From positions 3,100,001 through 3,164,000 of the forward strand of contig NZ_CP065217.1 of NCBI RefSeq assembly GCF_015767675.1: a stretch of DNA of 64,000 nt. Direction: 5' to 3'. The stretch is from Vibrio navarrensis. GTDB taxonomy: Bacteria; Pseudomonadota; Gammaproteobacteria; Enterobacterales; Vibrionaceae. Of the stretch, positions 62,124 through 64,000 are shown one piece after another (within the stretch, counting starts at the first letter, position 1; every line of letters begins with the position of its first letter). Both the position numbers and the translations under genes were made by a program. Under the pieces are notes generated by a model. The model was not told the DNA's origin and ran no database searches. It saw only the letters and a list, made by a program, of their open reading frames with translations.

Positions 62124-62675
62124 ATGAAACCAAAGACTCTCCTCACTCTTGCGCTGTTTAGCGCCTCATTCGGCGCGGCAGCGCACAACCTTTCACTCGG
62201 CAGCCCAGTGCCTGCGGTCAATGTTGATGCGTATGGCGAAATCGTTCTGCAAGGCAAAGGCACCGCGTTTCAGCCTTGGGCATCTCAGCAGATGCTTGGC
62301 AAAGTCCGCGTGATCCAAGCCATCGCTGGCCGCAGCAGCTCAAAAGAGATGAACGCCCCTCTAATGCAAGCGATCACCGCAGCTCAGTTTCCAGCAGAGC
62401 AGTACCAAACCACCACCATCATCAATCAAGACGATGCGATTTGGGGAACAGGCTCGTTTGTCAAATCCTCAGCCCAAGACAGCAAAGTGGAGTTCCCTTG
62501 GTCTTCTATGGTGCTGGATGAAAATGGTGTGGTCGCCAAAAATTGGGCGCTAAAAGAAGAAAGCTCCGCCATCATAGTGCAAGACAAGCAAGGCAAAGTG
62601 TTGTTTGTCAAAGAAGGTGCGCTTTCTGACAGCGAGGTTGCTCAAGTGATCGCATTAGTCAAAGCGAATATCTAA
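62124..62675 (+). CDS. ytfJ: YtfJ-family periplasmic protein
   Basis: A 183-residue secreted protein with signal peptide MKPKTLLTLALFSASFGAAA. The mature part is a thioredoxin-like fold of the YtfJ family (NLSLGSPVPAVNVDAYGEIVL...GKVRVIQAIAGRSSSKEMN), without a CxxC pair. Its biochemical role is unknown. It is divergent from ytfK and has its own terminator. Confidence 0.92.
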   Translation: MKPKTLLTLALFSASFGAAAHNLSLGSPVPAVNVDAYGEIVLQGKGTAFQPWASQQMLGKVRVIQAIAGRSSSKEMNAPLMQAITAAQFPAEQYQTTTIINQDDAIWGTGSFVKSSAQDSKVEFPWSSMVLDENGVVAKNWALKEESSAIIVQDKQGKVLFVKEGALSDSEVAQVIALVKANI

Positions 62676-62717
62676 CGCACGATTGGCTCAGCGAGAGCGG
62701 CGTCGCAGCCTGTACAC

Positions 62718-62748
62718 AAAACCCATACTCACACGGTATGGGTTTTTG
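62718..62748 (+). terminator. Terminator behind ytfJ
   Basis: A perfect 11-bp stem AAAACCCATAC / GTATGGGTTTT, loop TCACACG, ending in TG after five T. Confidence 0.92.
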
Positions 62749-62831
62749 TCATTGAATGAGCAAATTTTAATAAAATCGTTTTATAAAAAGTCTATTTATA
62801 GAAAAATGAGTGAACTTTTTTGCGCTACAGC

Positions 62832-62846
62832 TGTTATATTGTAACA
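62832..62846 (+). promoter_or_regulatory. Candidate Zur (zinc uptake repressor) box
   Basis: TGTTATA-T-TGTAACA differs at one base from the perfect dyad TGTTATA-N-TATAACA, the core of the gammaproteobacterial Zur site. It lies 24 bases before the ATG of the small protein at 62870, in the right place to repress the operon when zinc is plentiful. A TATATT inside it could serve as -10. Confidence 0.75.
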
Positions 62847-62869
62847 CCTTGTCACTGGTCGCCGTAAAC

Positions 62870-63175
62870 ATGCCGGGTTGGATACGTCTTCGTCATTTCA
62901 GATTCCACTACACTGCCTACTTGGCGGTGGTGTTGACGCTATTTCTCAGCTTCGCCAGTCTTGCGCATCAATTGGACTTCAACCCCGAACACCACCTGCA
63001 ACACCATTGCGAGCAGTTTGCCAACGCCAGCCACGGCCTTGGCGCAAGCCTGCCTCACCACACAGCAGCAACCGCTCCGACACTTTGCCCTGTTTTCATC
63101 TGGCAAAGCGAGACCCGCGCTGAAAGCTTTTCGGCTTACCTCGCGCGTTCACCGCCTTATTTGACCTATTGTTAA
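62870..63175 (+). CDS. Small His-containing membrane-anchored protein upstream of zrgA
   Basis: A 101-residue protein with one N-terminal membrane or signal segment (about residues 15-33) and a mature part with His clusters (EHHLQHHCEQ, LPHHT) and three Cys. I believe it belongs to a Vibrio-specific family of unknown function (DUF2607-like); this should be checked. The ATG at 62870 is chosen because the alternative GTG at 62810 lies upstream of the Zur box and would not be transcribed. It lies 41 bases ahead of the ZrgA gene, so a role in zinc uptake is inferred. Confidence 0.72.
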   Translation: MPGWIRLRHFRFHYTAYLAVVLTLFLSFASLAHQLDFNPEHHLQHHCEQFANASHGLGASLPHHTAATAPTLCPVFIWQSETRAESFSAYLARSPPYLTYC

Positions 63176-63216
63176 GCCAAATATCGACACAATTAAGACA
63201 AATAAGGAATTTATCC

Positions 63217-63861
63217 ATGTTACGCAAAACTTCATTGGCCGTTTTGGTTGGCCTTTCTTTCTCCTCTCTCGCAACGGCTGAAGAAGGATTTCGCCAACAC
63301 GATGCCCATGTTCATGGCCAAGTGGAATTTAACGTTGCTCAAGATGGTCACGATCTGTTGATTGAGATCACCGCGCCCGGCGCCGATGTGGTCGGCTTTG
63401 AGCACGCACCTGAAAACGCAGAACAAGAGCAACGCTTGCAAAAGAGCATCGCCTTACTGCAACAAGCTGAGCAGATCGTTACCCTCAATGCCAAGGCCAA
63501 ATGCCAGATTGAGAAGGTCGACGTTGCCCATACGTTAGCGGGTGACGAGCATCATCATGATCACCACGATGCCGATGAACATGAACATGAACATGAACAT
63601 GAACACCATGAGAGTGACAAACACGATCATGACAAACATGAGCATGAAAAACATCATGATGACCACGACCACGACAGTCATGGCGCGTTTACCGTTCAAT
63701 ATCAATACCATTGTGACAATCTGGCCGAACTGAGTACGCTAGATACCCAGTGGTTCAGCCATTTTACCGCGACCCAATCCATCACCGCGAATGTGCTTAC
63801 CGATAAAAAGCAGAGTGCCACGCAACTATCGGCTGAAAATGCACGAATCTCTTTGAAATAA
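63217..63861 (+). CDS. zrgA: ZrgA-like periplasmic zinc-binding protein (DUF2796)
   Basis: A 214-residue secreted protein. The signal peptide MLRKTSLAVLVGLSFSSLATA is followed by EEGFRQHDAHVHGQVEFNVAQDG, the DUF2796 opening. Residues about 123-165 are a long Asp/Glu/His/Lys metal-binding stretch. In V. cholerae the zrgABCDE genes encode a second zinc uptake system repressed by Zur. The strong site AAGGAA precedes the ATG at 63217; an earlier in-frame ATG at 63169 is less likely. An ABC ATPase follows. Confidence 0.85.
   Translation: MLRKTSLAVLVGLSFSSLATAEEGFRQHDAHVHGQVEFNVAQDGHDLLIEITAPGADVVGFEHAPENAEQEQRLQKSIALLQQAEQIVTLNAKAKCQIEKVDVAHTLAGDEHHHDHHDADEHEHEHEHEHHESDKHDHDKHEHEKHHDDHDHDSHGAFTVQYQYHCDNLAELSTLDTQWFSHFTATQSITANVLTDKKQSATQLSAENARISLK
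63577..63606 (+). repeat. GAACAT hexanucleotide tandem repeat in zrgA
   Basis: Four perfect GAACAT units (63577-63600) followed by GAACAC. They code for Glu-His repeats inside the metal-binding stretch. Unit number can change by slippage without a frameshift. Confidence 0.9.
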
Positions 63862-63867
63862 GAACCG

Positions 63868-63898
63868 AGCAGGTAAGTGTTTACTTACCTGCTTTTTC
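63868..63898 (+). terminator. Hairpin between zrgA and the ABC ATPase gene
   Basis: A perfect 11-bp stem AGCAGGTAAGT / ACTTACCTGCT with loop GTTT, then TTTTCTG. Its place inside the presumed operon suggests partial termination, giving more ZrgA than transporter. Confidence 0.8.
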
Positions 63899-63926
63899 TG
63901 AAAAGCACAGAGCATGGTGAAAATCT

Positions 63927-64000
63927 ATGGTAAATACTCCGTCTGAAGTGGTTTGGCTCAATCAGGCCACGTTTACATGGAAAGATGCGCAGCAGCCGAT
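63927..64000 (+). CDS. ABC transporter ATP-binding protein, first part (window edge)
   Basis: The frame starts MVNTPSEVVWLNQATFTWKD and runs to the window end. The LNQATFTW pattern is typical of the first strand of an ABC ATPase, and the place after zrgA fits the zinc-uptake ATPase of the zrg system. Walker motifs lie beyond the edge, so the call rests on context. An ATG at 63914 leads to a stop after ten codons. Confidence 0.6.
   Translation, partial: MVNTPSEVVWLNQATFTWKDAQQP

Noticed and set aside
62810..62869. GTG start at 62810 for the small Zur-controlled protein
   Set aside because: It lies upstream of the Zur dyad and would put the operator inside the coding region; the ATG at 62870 gives a clean membrane segment.
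63541..63680. A CRISPR-like or other non-coding repeat array in the His-rich region
   Set aside because: The repeats are short His/Asp/Glu codon repeats in frame with zrgA, without spacers.

Overview
The window is chromosomal DNA from a gammaproteobacterium of the genus Vibrio. The evidence is a complete MSHA type IV pilus locus, a qstR competence regulator next to ssb, a PglL-type O-oligosaccharyltransferase behind uvrA, and a zrg-type zinc uptake locus. Base composition looks close to 50% GC, which would suit the V. fluvialis/V. furnissii group better than V. cholerae. The species call is only a guess. No rRNA, tRNA, CRISPR array, prophage or insertion sequence was seen; this is mostly conserved core genome.

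Layout. (1) 1-14156, all on the minus strand: the MSHA pilus locus, read csrD-mshI-J-K-L-M-N-E-G-F and then mshB-A-C-D-O. It covers the c-di-GMP-responsive extension ATPase MshE, the secretin MshL, the inner-membrane platform and the prepilins. mshO is cut by the window edge. (2) 14264-22829: ssb, divergent qstR, then galU, uvrA (with a candidate LexA box) and pglL, facing a class V aminotransferase. (3) 23003-29967: a lysine riboswitch and lysC, convergent with metH (MetJ-type operator), and a CPA1 Na+/H+ antiporter. (4) 30149-35574, minus strand: the envelope cluster mlaFEDCB-ibaG-murA with plsC behind it. (5) 35890-43597, plus strand: yrbG-kdsD-kdsC-lptC-lptA-lptB-rpoN-hpf-ptsN-rapZ-npr, which joins Kdo synthesis and LPS export to sigma-54 and the nitrogen PTS. 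(6) 43732-50721: mgtE, pmbA/darP, and thiBPQ under a TPP riboswitch. (7) 50756-62675: ubiX, mpl, fbp, ppa, ytfP, tamB, tamA, msrA, ytfK, ytfJ, the same neighbourhood as around E. coli ytfJ-msrA-tamAB-ppa-fbp-mpl. (8) 62832-64000: a Zur box followed by a small His-containing protein, a His-rich ZrgA-like protein and the start of an ABC ATPase.

How the parts connect. Several neighbours serve the cell envelope: the MSHA pilus, PglL, Mla lipid transport, Lpt export, MurA and Mpl for peptidoglycan, and TamAB. Metabolite or metal control is visible directly in the DNA at five places: the lysine riboswitch, TPP riboswitch, MetJ operator, LexA box and Zur box.

I found no convincing unknown multi-gene system. 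The observations most worth checking are a Ser/Ala/Pro-rich disulfide loop in MshA that could be a PglL substrate, an attenuator directly behind mshA, the Zur-controlled operon with an internal terminator and a variable His repeat, and an orphan terminator with a 12-bp palindrome between mpl and fbp.
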